From NCBI RefSeq assembly GCF_025154075.1, contig NZ_JAOAMU010000007.1, positions 244,822-308,821 on the forward strand: 64,000 bases of DNA. The letters are read 5' to 3'. The notes beneath the pieces were generated by a model. That model saw nothing but the letters and a program-made list of their open reading frames with translations. It was not told the origin of the DNA and ran no database searches. Both the position numbers and the translations under genes were made by a program. Of the stretch, positions 24,882-33,987 are shown piece after piece (the stretch's first letter is position 1; each line of letters starts with the position of its first letter). This DNA is from Chryseobacterium herbae (GTDB lineage Bacteria > Bacteroidota > Bacteroidia > Flavobacteriales > Weeksellaceae).

Positions 24882-26027
24882 GAAAATAAATTAATCAACA
24901 AAGAAATTCAGAACTACATCAATGCACATCTAAATACAGATCTGCACACACTCTTATTAAAAACATCTCCGTTTCCAGACGTCTCCATGCCGGAAATCGT
25001 CCAGCAGATCAAAGGAAAACAAACGGCCCAGAAGAAATTTCCGTTTCTGCTGAAAGAAGGCATTATCTTCCCACCACAGCTTAATCTGGAACAATCCTCA
25101 TCAGAAAAAACAGCAGATTATAAATCCCAAATTCTTAAAGGAAAGAAATTTATAGATTTGACGAGCGGCTTTGGAATTGATGCCTATTATCTGTCCCAAA
25201 ATTTTGAGGAAGTCACTTTGGTGGAGCAGAATCAGGAGCTATTGAGCATTGTGGAACATAACTGGGGCATTTTAGAACGAAAAGCGACATTCATCAATCA
25301 GAATCTGGAAGAGTTCTTACATACCAATCTGGAACATTTTGATGTCATCTATCTGGATCCTGCGAGAAGAGACCAGAATAAAAATAAAGTCTTTCTTTTG
25401 GAAGATCTTTCACCGGATATTCTTCAAATCAGAGAAAAACTACTTGCCACAGCAGCTCAGGTAGTCGTAAAACTCTCTCCATTGATCGATCTGAAATATC
25501 TGATTTCTGTTTTACCGGGCATTTTCAGGATCGAAATTATAGCAGTAAGAAATGATGTAAAAGAAGTCGTTATTTTCCTTTCCAAGGAACAAAAAGAAGG
25601 AATTACAGTAAACTGTATCAATCTTGAAAGCGGAGAATCTGCCTTTAGTTTTACATTTGGAGAGGAAGAAAAGAGTCAGGCACTGTATTCTGAACCCGAA
25701 AAATTCATATATATTCCCAATAATGCTATTTTGAAAGCCGGAGTTTTTAATTTGATCTCAGAAAGGTTTGAATTAAAAAAACTTCATCCCAACACCCATA
25801 TTTATACATCCTCTCAAAACATTAACGATTTTCCTGGAAGAGTAATGGATATGGAAGTGATTGAATCTAAGCAGATTAAAAAGAAAGAGCAGTTCAATAT
25901 CATTTCAAAGAATTATCCTCTAAAACCGGAAGATATCAAAAAGAAATACGGACTAAAAGACGGTGGAAAGGACTATCTTATTTTTACACAATCCAAAAAA
26001 GGTAAAATTATTTTAAAATCAGTATAA
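24879..26027 (+). CDS. Class I SAM-dependent methyltransferase with THUMP-like domain
   Basis: 382 aa from TTG 24879, the only start that keeps the family N terminus ('NKEIQNYINAHLNTDL', 'LLKTSPFPDVSMPEIVQQIKGK'). The upstream ATG 24858 is cut by a stop. The SAM-binding region reads 'FIDLTSGFGIDAYYLSQNFEEVTLVEQNQEL', with motif IV-like 'VIYLDPARRD'. The C-terminal third ('NDFPGRVMDMEVIESKQIKKK', 'NIISKNYPLKPEDIKKKYGLKDGGKDYLIF') is the THUMP-like domain. Probably an RNA methyltransferase; the target is unknown. Confidence 0.85.
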   Translation: MENKLINKEIQNYINAHLNTDLHTLLLKTSPFPDVSMPEIVQQIKGKQTAQKKFPFLLKEGIIFPPQLNLEQSSSEKTADYKSQILKGKKFIDLTSGFGIDAYYLSQNFEEVTLVEQNQELLSIVEHNWGILERKATFINQNLEEFLHTNLEHFDVIYLDPARRDQNKNKVFLLEDLSPDILQIREKLLATAAQVVVKLSPLIDLKYLISVLPGIFRIEIIAVRNDVKEVVIFLSKEQKEGITVNCINLESGESAFSFTFGEEEKSQALYSEPEKFIYIPNNAILKAGVFNLISERFELKKLHPNTHIYTSSQNINDFPGRVMDMEVIESKQIKKKEQFNIISKNYPLKPEDIKKKYGLKDGGKDYLIFTQSKKGKIILKSV

Positions 26028-26032
26028 AAATG

Positions 26033-26063
26033 TTGCCCCAAAAAGCAGGATTTCTTAATTTTG
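26033..26063 (+). promoter_or_regulatory. Promoter upstream of the His-rich lipoprotein
   Basis: TTG (26033-26035), 20-nt spacer, TAATTTTG (26056-26063). It predicts a leader of about 95 nt before ATG 26165. Confidence 0.55.
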
Positions 26064-26164
26064 GGCAATCAAAAATTTAAGCATGAAATCGCTTGCTGTC
26101 AAAATAATCATAACCGGCTAAAATAATGCGATTCCATATGACCTTTAAAAAATAAATTTTACAT

Positions 26165-26443
26165 ATGAAAAAATTAATTATATGTTTAGCCGTTGCAACG
26201 GTAGCCGTAAGCTGTAAAAAGATCCAGGCAGGAGGAAACAAAAATACGCTGAAACTGGAAGAAGGAGTAGAAAGATATTCTGACGATGCTCAGGGTGGAG
26301 GTGAAGCACACGGTCATGAAGCTGCTGCAGGACACAAAGAAGCGGCTCCTGCTGAAAAGCATGAGGCTGCAGCTCCCAAAACAGACAGTACTGCTGCTGT
26401 AAAGCCTGCTGAAGCTGAAAAAGCTCCGAAAGCTGGACACTAA
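26165..26443 (+). CDS. Small His/Ala/Lys/Glu-rich lipoprotein
   Basis: 92 aa. 'MKKLIICLAVATVAVSCKK' has a lipobox (AVSC), Cys17 lipidated. The mature part has low complexity: His residues in the middle ('GEAHGHEAAAGHKEAAPAEKHEAAAP') and an Ala/Pro/Lys/Glu tail ending GH. There is no folded domain; it is probably an extended periplasmic or surface tether, perhaps metal-binding through its His residues. A very strong terminator follows, which supports it as a real single-gene transcript. Confidence 0.75.
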   Translation: MKKLIICLAVATVAVSCKKIQAGGNKNTLKLEEGVERYSDDAQGGGEAHGHEAAAGHKEAAPAEKHEAAAPKTDSTAAVKPAEAEKAPKAGH

Positions 26444-26937
26444 TTACTAGTACACGATATAAAAAATGTCCTGCCGAGATGCAGGACATTTTTTGTACGG
26501 ATTCTAATGTATCAATTTCAAAATTTAAGGATTAGATAAGCTTTTTTATCACTTGGTAAAAGACTTTATCTGTCCCCTAAGTGTTGCAGGTGATCCTATT
26601 TATTTCTAACAAAAAAATATTATAAACATTAAGAAATTAAGATCTTAAAAGATAGGGTGCTTAAAGAACTTAAAAAATCAATTTATTGATTTCTTCATTC
26701 AAACAGTAAGCGTGCTGCTTAAATTCTTAATGTTTAAATTAAGAAATAAACTAAAGTTTATTGAGGTTAAGAAAAATAAGATCAATCTTAAACAGACTCT
26801 GATAGGTTTGATTAAATTTATTTTACTCCCTAAGTTTTGAAACTGAGCCTGAATAATAACAGTTCTTCGGAAAATTATCTGTTTTTGTTTGCTGCTGCAG
26901 ACCAATTTTTTTACTTTTAACAAAACAAATTTTTAAA
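26444..26937. other. Gene-free interval before the M20 gene
   Basis: After the terminator at 26461 the sequence is AT-rich. It holds an imperfect inverted repeat, TAAACATTAAGAAATT (26623-26638) against AAATTCTTAATGTTTA (26721-26736). No coding frame that I would support. Confidence 0.5.
26461..26494. terminator. Very strong bidirectional-type terminator
   Basis: Perfect 14-bp stem AAAAAATGTCCTGC (26461-26474) / GCAGGACATTTTTT (26481-26494), loop CGAGAT. Confidence 0.92.
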
Positions 26938-28317
26938 ATGCAAGAGACATTAAATTACATTAACGAAAACAAACAGCGTTTCGTGGATGAATTATTTGAG
27001 TTACTGAGAATTCCTTCTATTTCTGCAGATCCGGCTTATAAAAATGATGTATTGAAATGTGCTGACGTATGTGCAGAACATCTTAGAAATGCAGGAGCAG
27101 ATCAGGTTGAAGTATGTCAAACAAAAGGCTATCCGATCGTTTTCGGAGAGAAAATATTAGATAAAAACCTTCCTACGGTATTGGTATACGGACATTATGA
27201 CGTACAGCCTGCAGATCCGTTGGAGTTATGGAAAAAACCACCTTTCGAACCTTATATTGAGAAGACCGAACTTCATCCTGAAGGAGCCATCTTCGCAAGA
27301 GGTTCTGCCGATGACAAAGGACAGTTTTTCATGCATGTGAAAGCTTTTGAAGCAATGATGAAGACTAACACACTTCCATGTAACGTTAAATTTATCCTGG
27401 AGGGAGAAGAAGAAGTAGGTTCTGTGAGCCTTGGCGACTTCGTTAATGAGAATAAAGAAAAACTTGCTTGCGACTGTATCCTGATCTCCGATACGCATAT
27501 CTACAGCAACGAACAGCCTACGGTAACAACAGGTTTAAGAGGGTTGAGCTATGTAGAAGTTGAAATCGAAGGACCCAACAGAGACCTTCACTCAGGACTT
27601 TACGGAGGAGCGGTTCCAAACCCTATTCACGTACTTTCCAGAATGATCGCTAAGTTGATTGACGAAGATGGACATATTACGATCGATGGATTCTACGACA
27701 ATGTAGAAACAGTATCTGATGCTGAAAGAGCAGATATGAATAAACTGAAGGATAATCCTGAAGAGTTTAAGAAGTCTATCGGACTAAGTGGAGTGGAAGG
27801 CGAAAAAAGCTATACAACACTTGAAAGAACGTCTATCCGTCCTACCTTAGACTGTAATGGTATTTGGGGAGGATACACAGGAGAAGGTGCTAAAACCGTG
27901 ATTCCTTCTAAAGCTTCTGCTAAGATTTCAATGCGTCTGGTTCCTTATCAGACTCCGGAAGAAATCACTGAGAAGTTCACGAAATATTTCGAAAAGATCG
28001 CACCAGATACCGTAAAAGTAAAAGTAACGCCTCACCACGGAGGGATGCCTTATGTATTGCCAAGTGATACCAAAGAATTCCTGGCGGCTAAGCAGGCTAT
28101 GGAAACAGCGTTCGGTAAAGAAGTTCTTCCGTACAGAAGCGGAGGAAGTATTCCGATTACAGCGATGTTTGAAAAGGTATTGGGAGCTAAGTCCGTATTA
28201 ATGGGTTTTGGACTTGATTCAGATGCAATTCACTCTCCGAATGAGCATTACGGCTTATTTAATTTCTACAAGGGAATTGAAAGCATTCCATTGTTTTTTG
28301 AAAATTATTCGAAATAA
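26938..28317 (+). CDS. M20-family dipeptidase / metallopeptidase
   Basis: 459 aa. 'VLVYGHYDVQPADP' (zinc ligand His, then Asp), 'IFARGSADDKGQFFMH' (bridging Asp), 'FILEGEEEVGS' (catalytic and ligand Glu) and 'ISDTHIY' give the M20 di-zinc site. A dimerisation lid domain lies between (about 190-345). 'SGGSIPITAMFEKVLG' and 'HSPNEHYGLFNFYKGIESI' carry the last ligands. No signal peptide, so a cytosolic peptidase acting on small peptides is likely. Monocistronic. Confidence 0.94.
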   Translation: MQETLNYINENKQRFVDELFELLRIPSISADPAYKNDVLKCADVCAEHLRNAGADQVEVCQTKGYPIVFGEKILDKNLPTVLVYGHYDVQPADPLELWKKPPFEPYIEKTELHPEGAIFARGSADDKGQFFMHVKAFEAMMKTNTLPCNVKFILEGEEEVGSVSLGDFVNENKEKLACDCILISDTHIYSNEQPTVTTGLRGLSYVEVEIEGPNRDLHSGLYGGAVPNPIHVLSRMIAKLIDEDGHITIDGFYDNVETVSDAERADMNKLKDNPEEFKKSIGLSGVEGEKSYTTLERTSIRPTLDCNGIWGGYTGEGAKTVIPSKASAKISMRLVPYQTPEEITEKFTKYFEKIAPDTVKVKVTPHHGGMPYVLPSDTKEFLAAKQAMETAFGKEVLPYRSGGSIPITAMFEKVLGAKSVLMGFGLDSDAIHSPNEHYGLFNFYKGIESIPLFFENYSK

Positions 28318-28342
28318 ATAATATTTTATCAAGATATTTTAG

Positions 28343-28373
28343 AAAGCGTTCCGGCATCGGAGCGCTTTTTTTT
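28343..28373 (+). terminator. Intrinsic terminator
   Basis: Stem AAAGCGTTCCG (28343-28353) / CGGAGCGCTTT (28358-28368), loop GCAT, then T. Confidence 0.88.
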
Positions 28374-28521
28374 GCGGATTTTTAAAGTATAGATGAAAAA
28401 TGTTTTGTGTTATAATGATATTTCACGTCATATTGATTGTTTTGTTATTTTTTCTCGTTTTTACTTTTATTTATTTTATCGGAAATGTAATTTGGGCCCT
28501 TACAATCAAAAAATAAAATTT

Positions 28522-29337
28522 ATGAAAAAAACATTCCTAATTTTTACATTGGTAGGTGCTTTTCTGCCATTATCTGCACAGACCACCATTTTTGAAGAAA
28601 CTTTCACAACGTCGTTGGGCATACCAACAGGCTGGGAAGTATTGGACAGAGATTCCGATGGTAAAAAGTGGTTAGTAGACGATATATCAGATCTTGTTGA
28701 GGGATATCCGGGAGATGCAGCTTATATTTTTTCCGGACAAGATACTTCTTCAACGGATAATGTACTGGTAACCCCCACCATTAATGTACCCGGTGGCAAT
28801 CCAAGCTCACTAACGTTTTCCGTACAGGCGTATGTAGATCAGGATTTTTTTACAGCAACTCAAAATCACTATGCTGTCTATGTGCTCCCGGCAGCGTCCT
28901 CGTTTACAGGAGCCGAAACACCTGTTTTGGATGAAAATATTACAGCCGGAACTACAACTGTATCAAAGACCGTCAATCTGTCTTCGTATGCGGGACAAGC
29001 TGTAAAGATTTATTTCAGGCAGTTTATGAATACTACGCTTGAAGGGTATATAATGATCCTGGACACAGTTAAGGTTACTCAGAGCTCACCACTGGGGATT
29101 TCAGAAGTTACCTCCGGCTTTGGAACTGAAATATTCCCAAATCCTGCTTCGGATTATTTATACCTAAAATCATCTATGAAAATTACAGACTTGGAGATTT
29201 TTGATTTTTCAGGAAAAAAATTGAATGCTCCATATAAAGGTAATAAAGTAGATATAAGGAAATTTCAGTCCGGAACTTATATAATCGTTTTAACTTGTGG
29301 TGATAAAAAATACACCCAAAGATTTATAAAAAACTAA
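28522..29337 (+). CDS. T9SS-secreted protein, choice-of-anchor J-like domain
   Basis: 271 aa from ATG 28522. The longer in-frame upstream start would put 43 residues before a perfect signal peptide 'MKKTFLIFTLVGAFLPLSAQ' and is rejected. The mature part ('FEETFTTSLGIPTGWEVLDRDSDGKKWLVDD', 'AYIFSGQDTSSTDNVLVTPTINVPGG') resembles the choice-of-anchor J / cleaved-adhesin beta-sandwich. The C terminus, from 'EIFPNPASDYLYL' to 'FIKN', is a type A sorting domain. First of four consecutive T9SS cargo genes. Likely surface-attached or released; ligand unknown. Confidence 0.88.
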   Translation: MKKTFLIFTLVGAFLPLSAQTTIFEETFTTSLGIPTGWEVLDRDSDGKKWLVDDISDLVEGYPGDAAYIFSGQDTSSTDNVLVTPTINVPGGNPSSLTFSVQAYVDQDFFTATQNHYAVYVLPAASSFTGAETPVLDENITAGTTTVSKTVNLSSYAGQAVKIYFRQFMNTTLEGYIMILDTVKVTQSSPLGISEVTSGFGTEIFPNPASDYLYLKSSMKITDLEIFDFSGKKLNAPYKGNKVDIRKFQSGTYIIVLTCGDKKYTQRFIKN

Positions 29338-29450
29338 AAAACTGCTGAAAATGAGGATGAATCATCGTTCAGGCTTTTCAATGATGTAAGTTTTCGTTGA
29401 TCATTTTGGATTTATCATTATTCCGTATAAAAATCTTCAGCCATAAAATA

Positions 29451-29488
29451 AAAGCATTTCGATATCCGGAATGCTTTATTACTTTTTT
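29451..29488 (+). terminator. Probable terminator
   Basis: Stem AAAGCATTTCG (29451-29461) / CGGAATGCTTT (29467-29477), one G.T pair. The T tract comes a few bases later, so it is weaker than the others. Confidence 0.6.
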
Positions 29489-29565
29489 AATTGTTTTCCC
29501 CTATCAAATGGTATTTTTTTTAATAATGTATGTATTTATTTTTAGTTCAACCTAAAAATAATGCT

Positions 29566-30486
29566 ATGAAAAAAAATTACTCTATCGCATTCTGCTTGTT
29601 TTCAGTAATTTCCCTTGCGCAACAGCAGATGATTTCCTTTGAAAATCTGGATGGATTTTATACCGGAGATATCCATGGCCAGGGAACCTGGATCAGTACC
29701 CCAACCGGAGATGTGCCTCCCAATGTGCTCAATCAGCTGATTTGTACCGATAATGCGACGGATGGGATGAATTCTCTGAAGATCGTAAAAGAAAACACCT
29801 ATGGAACCCAATCTGTTCCTATTATCGGGGCATTTGATAACCTTCCGGTTCTGCTTGCTTACGATAACTTTACCGTTTCTTTTGATATCAATATGTCTCA
29901 GCTTAATGGTTCAATTTTCAGCTTTCAGGGATTGAGCAGCGCTGATGAAAAATTCGTGGTCAGAGTGGATTTCGATCCCTCAGGAATTGTTAAAATACTG
30001 AAAATGTCTTCAGGAATTCCTGTTATGGAAAGTACTTCTGCATCATGGCTGCCTAATCTATGGTACAGAATTACTGTCGTAGGAACGCCTGCAGAAGTTA
30101 AATATTTTCTGAATGGTATTTTAATATATTCCGGTACAGCAGCAGAAACAATAGGGATGAACCAGCTACGCTTCGTCCATGATAATACGGCAGGGACCGC
30201 TTTTATTGATAATGTAAAGGTGTACACCGAGGCTATGTTATCTGCTGCGAATGTAGCGGCCGTTAAAAATACTTTGACGGTATATCCTAATCCTGCCACA
30301 GATTTCATTAAGATCAATTCTTCCGGTAAAATAAAAAGTGTTGAGCTGTTTGATTCTGCCGGAAAGAAAATTCAGGCAAGAGTGGAAAATGACAAAATAG
30401 ACGTGACAAGCCTGTCTGCCGGGGTGTATCTGGTCAATATAAAAACAGAGAATGGTAATTTTTCAGAAAAATTCATTAAAAAATAG
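29566..30486 (+). CDS. T9SS-secreted LamG/concanavalin-like protein
   Basis: 306 aa from ATG 29566 (signal peptide 'MKKNYSIAFCLFSVISLAQQ'). A beta-sandwich pattern about 20-230 ('FSFQGLSSADEKFVVRVDFDPSG', 'WLPNLWYRITVVGTPAEVKYFLNGILIYSG', 'RFVHDNTAGTAFIDNVKVY') resembles laminin-G/concanavalin-like domains. It ends with a type A sorting domain starting 'TVYPNPATDFIKI' and finishing 'FSEKFIKK'. Second in the T9SS cluster. Its sugar or other ligand cannot be inferred. Confidence 0.88.
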   Translation: MKKNYSIAFCLFSVISLAQQQMISFENLDGFYTGDIHGQGTWISTPTGDVPPNVLNQLICTDNATDGMNSLKIVKENTYGTQSVPIIGAFDNLPVLLAYDNFTVSFDINMSQLNGSIFSFQGLSSADEKFVVRVDFDPSGIVKILKMSSGIPVMESTSASWLPNLWYRITVVGTPAEVKYFLNGILIYSGTAAETIGMNQLRFVHDNTAGTAFIDNVKVYTEAMLSAANVAAVKNTLTVYPNPATDFIKINSSGKIKSVELFDSAGKKIQARVENDKIDVTSLSAGVYLVNIKTENGNFSEKFIKK

Positions 30487-30771
30487 CTTGATTTCTGTAT
30501 ATGATTGATTGTAATTGTTTTAACCTATATTTTTCTCGAAGTAGTGAATTTTAATGCTTTTTATTGATTTTTCAGTTAAAATATTTTTATTATAAAACAT
30601 TTACAGGAAAATAATTTTAATATTGAAGTTATGCCAAAATGATAAAAATGGTTTATTTTAAATAATTTGATTGAAAAGTTACTGTAAATTACTATTTTTA
30701 ATTGATATTTTTTTTAATTAGAGTAAATGTTCTATATTTACCGGTGTAATTAATAAAATAAAAAAAATATC

Positions 30772-31788
30772 ATGAAGAGAAATCTACTATTGAGTTTAGC
30801 ATTACTTTCCGCAGTGTCTTTTTCTGCGCAGGTTCTGGAATCTGACAATTATAATTCTTATACCAATGGAAACGTTGGAACCAATACAACAGGTACAGTG
30901 ATCGGACAGGGAAGTATGTATCTATCCGGTGGAGCAGCAGCTGACTATCAAATCGTGACCGGAGACGCAGCGCACGGAAAATATCTTCAGATCATCGGAG
31001 GTAATGAAGGAACTGCAGTTTCTGCCAGAGCTACTTATAAAGGCAGTTTTGCCACTGCTTGGGCTGCTAGAACTCCCGGTAATAATATCGTTAAAGGAAA
31101 AGTGGATATTTTTACAGGAACATCTACAAATCAGCACGCTGCAGGAGTAGGGGTATTTGGTGTTACGGATGGTATCGTGGGTATCAGATATAACTCAGAA
31201 ACTAAAACAATTAATGGATTGGCTTATCTGAATGTTCCGGGACAAAGCGGTTTTTACAATATAACCGGTATTACAACGAATACTTATCCTGCAAATACAT
31301 GGGTGACCCTAGCGTATACCTATAATAAGACATCAGGAGAAATTACGTATCAGGTTGGTAATGAAATACCTCTTGTATTGGCTGTAAACGGAGCTGATAC
31401 CGTAGCCGGTCTTGATCCTGCCAGATTCAGAGTCTTAAGTTCTCCTACAAGAGCTACAGCAACAGGGCCTGTAAATGCAGGACCAACCACTTTCGGAATT
31501 GATAATTATGTAGTAACGGCATCTAATTCAATTACACTGGGAACTTCTGATGTTGAAACTAAAAAAGCTTCCGTTATAGCGATCGGACCTAATCCAACGT
31601 CTGATTATTTAAATATCCTTACAGATTTAAAGATCAACCATCTTGAGATCTATGATATGGGTGGAAGAAAAATATCTGCTCAACTTGAAGGGAATAAAGT
31701 AGATGTAAAAAATCTTAATCCGGGAACTTATCTTGTAAGTTTTGAAACAAAAGAAGGCAGAACTATCGAAAAATTCATCAAAAAATAA
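30772..31788 (+). CDS. T9SS-secreted protein, paralog of the next gene
   Basis: 338 aa. Signal peptide 'MKRNLLLSLALLSAVSFSAQ'. The mature N terminus 'LESDNYNSYTNGNVGTNTTG' is nearly repeated in the 32033 product. Shared features continue: 'AWAARTPGNNIVKGKVDIFTG', 'YPANTWVTLAYTYNKTSGEI' and 'FGIDNYVVTASNSITLGT'. The C terminus, from 'AIGPNPTSDYLNIL' to 'IEKFIKK', is a type A sorting domain. Lectin-like beta-sandwich suspected. Monocistronic, with a strong terminator. Confidence 0.88.
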   Translation: MKRNLLLSLALLSAVSFSAQVLESDNYNSYTNGNVGTNTTGTVIGQGSMYLSGGAAADYQIVTGDAAHGKYLQIIGGNEGTAVSARATYKGSFATAWAARTPGNNIVKGKVDIFTGTSTNQHAAGVGVFGVTDGIVGIRYNSETKTINGLAYLNVPGQSGFYNITGITTNTYPANTWVTLAYTYNKTSGEITYQVGNEIPLVLAVNGADTVAGLDPARFRVLSSPTRATATGPVNAGPTTFGIDNYVVTASNSITLGTSDVETKKASVIAIGPNPTSDYLNILTDLKINHLEIYDMGGRKISAQLEGNKVDVKNLNPGTYLVSFETKEGRTIEKFIKK

Positions 31789-31811
31789 TACCTGATCAAT
31801 TTCGTATCAGT

Positions 31812-31839
31812 AAAAACGCTCCAACTGGAGCGTTTTTTT
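31812..31839 (+). terminator. Intrinsic terminator
   Basis: Stem AAAAACGCTCC (31812-31822) / GGAGCGTTTTT (31827-31837), loop AACT, then T. Confidence 0.9.
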
Positions 31840-32032
31840 ATTGTACTATGGTCTGATAAAAATAAAATAGAACCAAAGCTCTAAAATACCTGAAATCAGG
31901 TAGAAATAATTACTGTTTTTTAAGGATTGATCATTTACTACTCTCAGAATAGCTTTGCATCAACATTGATGAAAAAGAATTATACCGAGAAATAAATAGT
32001 ATCAATTATAATATCAAATTAAAAAATAGGTT

Positions 32033-33049
32033 ATGAGAAAAGTTTTATCAATGAGCGCGTTTCTATTGGTTTTATGCCATACGTTGAATGCGCAATCTTT
32101 AGAAAGCGATAATTTTAATTCCTATACGATAGGAAATGTGGGTACGGATATTACCGCGACTGATCCAGGCCAAGGAGGGTTTTATACGCAATTTGCCAAT
32201 GGGTCTAATTCGGAAGCACAGATTGTAAGTATAGATGCCGCTCACGACAAATCTTTGCAGCTTACCGGAAGTGCCACTGCAGCCGGAACAAAATATATGT
32301 GGAAGAAAGGTTTGGGGACAGCATGGGCAGCAAGAACTGCAGGAAATGACATCCTTAAACTGGAATTTAATTTATACACAGGAAGTGCTACAGGCGGTGC
32401 AGGTAGAGCGACGGTTTTAGTTTATGACGAAACCACTCATAAAACCCTGCTTGGCGCTGGCTATGATTATGCTTCGCGAAGAACTGTAGGCATAGCAAAC
32501 TACACCAATACGACCTCGGGGGTAACAGGGAACATCCTTTTTTATCTGGAACCCAATACCTATACTTATCCCGCCAATACATGGATTACATTAAAGTGTA
32601 CATTCAATAAAACTACAGGGGCAGTGGTATGGACAAGTCCCGGAGGAATGCTTTATAGCCCTGCCGCAAACTATATACCGGCTGCGGCAGGCGTAGATCC
32701 TTTTGAAATGGATTTCGTTTCAGTCGTTAATGCGGGAAATACGGTGGCGCATATCACTTCTTTTGATAACTATACGCTAACTGCTACAAATAATATAGTA
32801 TTGGGGACAAAAGAGACTGCTGTGAAAGAAAACAGTATTTCAGTTTATCCTAATCCTGCAACTGATTTTATCAATGTGAAGTCCAAATCATTGATCACTA
32901 AAATTGAAATCTTTGATACAGCAGGAAGAAAGATGAATGCGAAATTTGATCATGATAAAGTAGAGGTAAGGAATCTGAGTCCGGGAACCTATATTCTTAA
33001 TATTGAAACCAACGGAAATACATTTTCTGAAAAATTCATTAAAAAATAA
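32033..33049 (+). CDS. T9SS-secreted protein, paralog of the preceding gene
   Basis: 338 aa, the same length as its neighbour. Signal peptide ends 'TLNAQ'. The mature start 'LESDNFNSYTIGNVGTDITA', the middle 'AWAARTAGNDILKLEFNLYTG' and 'YPANTWITLKCTFNKTTGAVVW', and the end 'SVYPNPATDFINV' to 'FSEKFIKK' align with the 30772 product, pointing to tandem duplication. Fourth in the T9SS cluster. The SDR gene starts 79 bp downstream beyond a palindromic terminator. Confidence 0.88.
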   Translation: MRKVLSMSAFLLVLCHTLNAQSLESDNFNSYTIGNVGTDITATDPGQGGFYTQFANGSNSEAQIVSIDAAHDKSLQLTGSATAAGTKYMWKKGLGTAWAARTAGNDILKLEFNLYTGSATGGAGRATVLVYDETTHKTLLGAGYDYASRRTVGIANYTNTTSGVTGNILFYLEPNTYTYPANTWITLKCTFNKTTGAVVWTSPGGMLYSPAANYIPAAAGVDPFEMDFVSVVNAGNTVAHITSFDNYTLTATNNIVLGTKETAVKENSISVYPNPATDFINVKSKSLITKIEIFDTAGRKMNAKFDHDKVEVRNLSPGTYILNIETNGNTFSEKFIKK

Positions 33050-33074
33050 AATACTGATAAATCTTAGTAGATAT

Positions 33075-33098
33075 AAAACGCTTCAATTGAAGCGTTTT
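33075..33098. terminator. Palindromic terminator
   Basis: AAAACGCTTCAA (33075-33086) followed directly by TTGAAGCGTTTT (33087-33098); inner bases form the loop. Short T tail. Confidence 0.75.
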
Positions 33099-33128
33099 TG
33101 TTATTTTAGAGCATTAAAATTCAAGAAT

Positions 33129-33833
33129 ATGTCAGATCAAAAAGTAGCTTATATAACTGGGGGAACGAAAGGAATAGGTTTCGGAATAGCGAAAATATTG
33201 TTGGAAAACGGTATTTCAGTGGCATTTTCGGGACGCAAAAGAGATGATGTAGAGAAAGCGGAAGAGGAGCTTAGACAGTATTCGGAGAATGTTCTTGGGG
33301 TAGTTTCGGATGTAAGAAGCCTCGAAAGTGAGGAAGAAGCCGTAAAATACGCTGTAGAAAAATTCGGAAGACTGGATTTCGTGATTGCGAATGCAGGCTT
33401 AGGAATATTCAAACCTGTAGATGAATTGACAGCCGAAGAATGGAATGACATGATAGAGACCAACCTGACCGGTGCTTTCTATACATTAAAGGCTTCCGTA
33501 GAAGAATTAAAGAAAACGGAAGGCTATTATATTACCGTATCAAGTCTGGCAGGAGCCAATTTCTTCGAAAACGGGACAGGCTACAATGCGTCTAAATTCG
33601 GAGTCGTAGGATTCACTCAGGCAGCGATGATTGATCTCAGAAAATACAACATCAAATCTACCGTCATTATGCCCGGATCGGTAGCCACCAATTTTAACGG
33701 AAATGTTCCTTCAGAAAAAGACAGCTGGAAGATACAGCCTGAAGATATGGGGAATCTGGTACTAGATATTTTAAAAATGAATCCGCGTGTATTGCCCAGC
33801 AAGATAGAGTTTAGGGCAACAAAACCAGCTTAG
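33129..33833 (+). CDS. Short-chain dehydrogenase/reductase (SDR)
   Basis: 234 aa from ATG 33129 ('MSDQKVAYITGGTKGIGFG'). The longer frame runs back into the previous gene. Cofactor motif TGGTKGIG, 'NAGLGIF' (NAG), 'YYITVSSLAG' (catalytic Ser) and 'GYNASKFGVVGF' (YxxxK) make a complete classical SDR, and 'FSGRKRDDV' after the second strand suggests NADP(H). The substrate is unknown. Close relatives are often called 3-oxoacyl-ACP reductase-like without proof. Confidence 0.93.
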   Translation: MSDQKVAYITGGTKGIGFGIAKILLENGISVAFSGRKRDDVEKAEEELRQYSENVLGVVSDVRSLESEEEAVKYAVEKFGRLDFVIANAGLGIFKPVDELTAEEWNDMIETNLTGAFYTLKASVEELKKTEGYYITVSSLAGANFFENGTGYNASKFGVVGFTQAAMIDLRKYNIKSTVIMPGSVATNFNGNVPSEKDSWKIQPEDMGNLVLDILKMNPRVLPSKIEFRATKPA

Positions 33834-33870
33834 TAAAAGCATTTAATGTATTGAATAGTAAAAAAATAAG

Positions 33871-33888
33871 TATTATGCATGCATAATA
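33871..33888. promoter_or_regulatory. Perfect 18-bp palindrome upstream of etfBA (putative operator)
   Basis: TATTATGCATGCATAATA is its own reverse complement. A -7-like TATATTAG lies at 33900-33907, so the palindrome covers the expected -33 region. That position would let a bound dimer block RNA polymerase. Confidence 0.6.
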
Positions 33889-33987
33889 TATTTTTTAATT
33901 ATATTAGCAAAAGTAAAATATAACAAAATCTCAGCATAAAACAGTAAGGTTTTTTATGCATTAATGGGAAAAAATAAAATAGTACAC

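Noticed and set aside
28393..28521. Longer N terminus for the first T9SS cargo gene
   Set aside because: It would place 43 residues before a textbook signal peptide that starts at ATG 28522.
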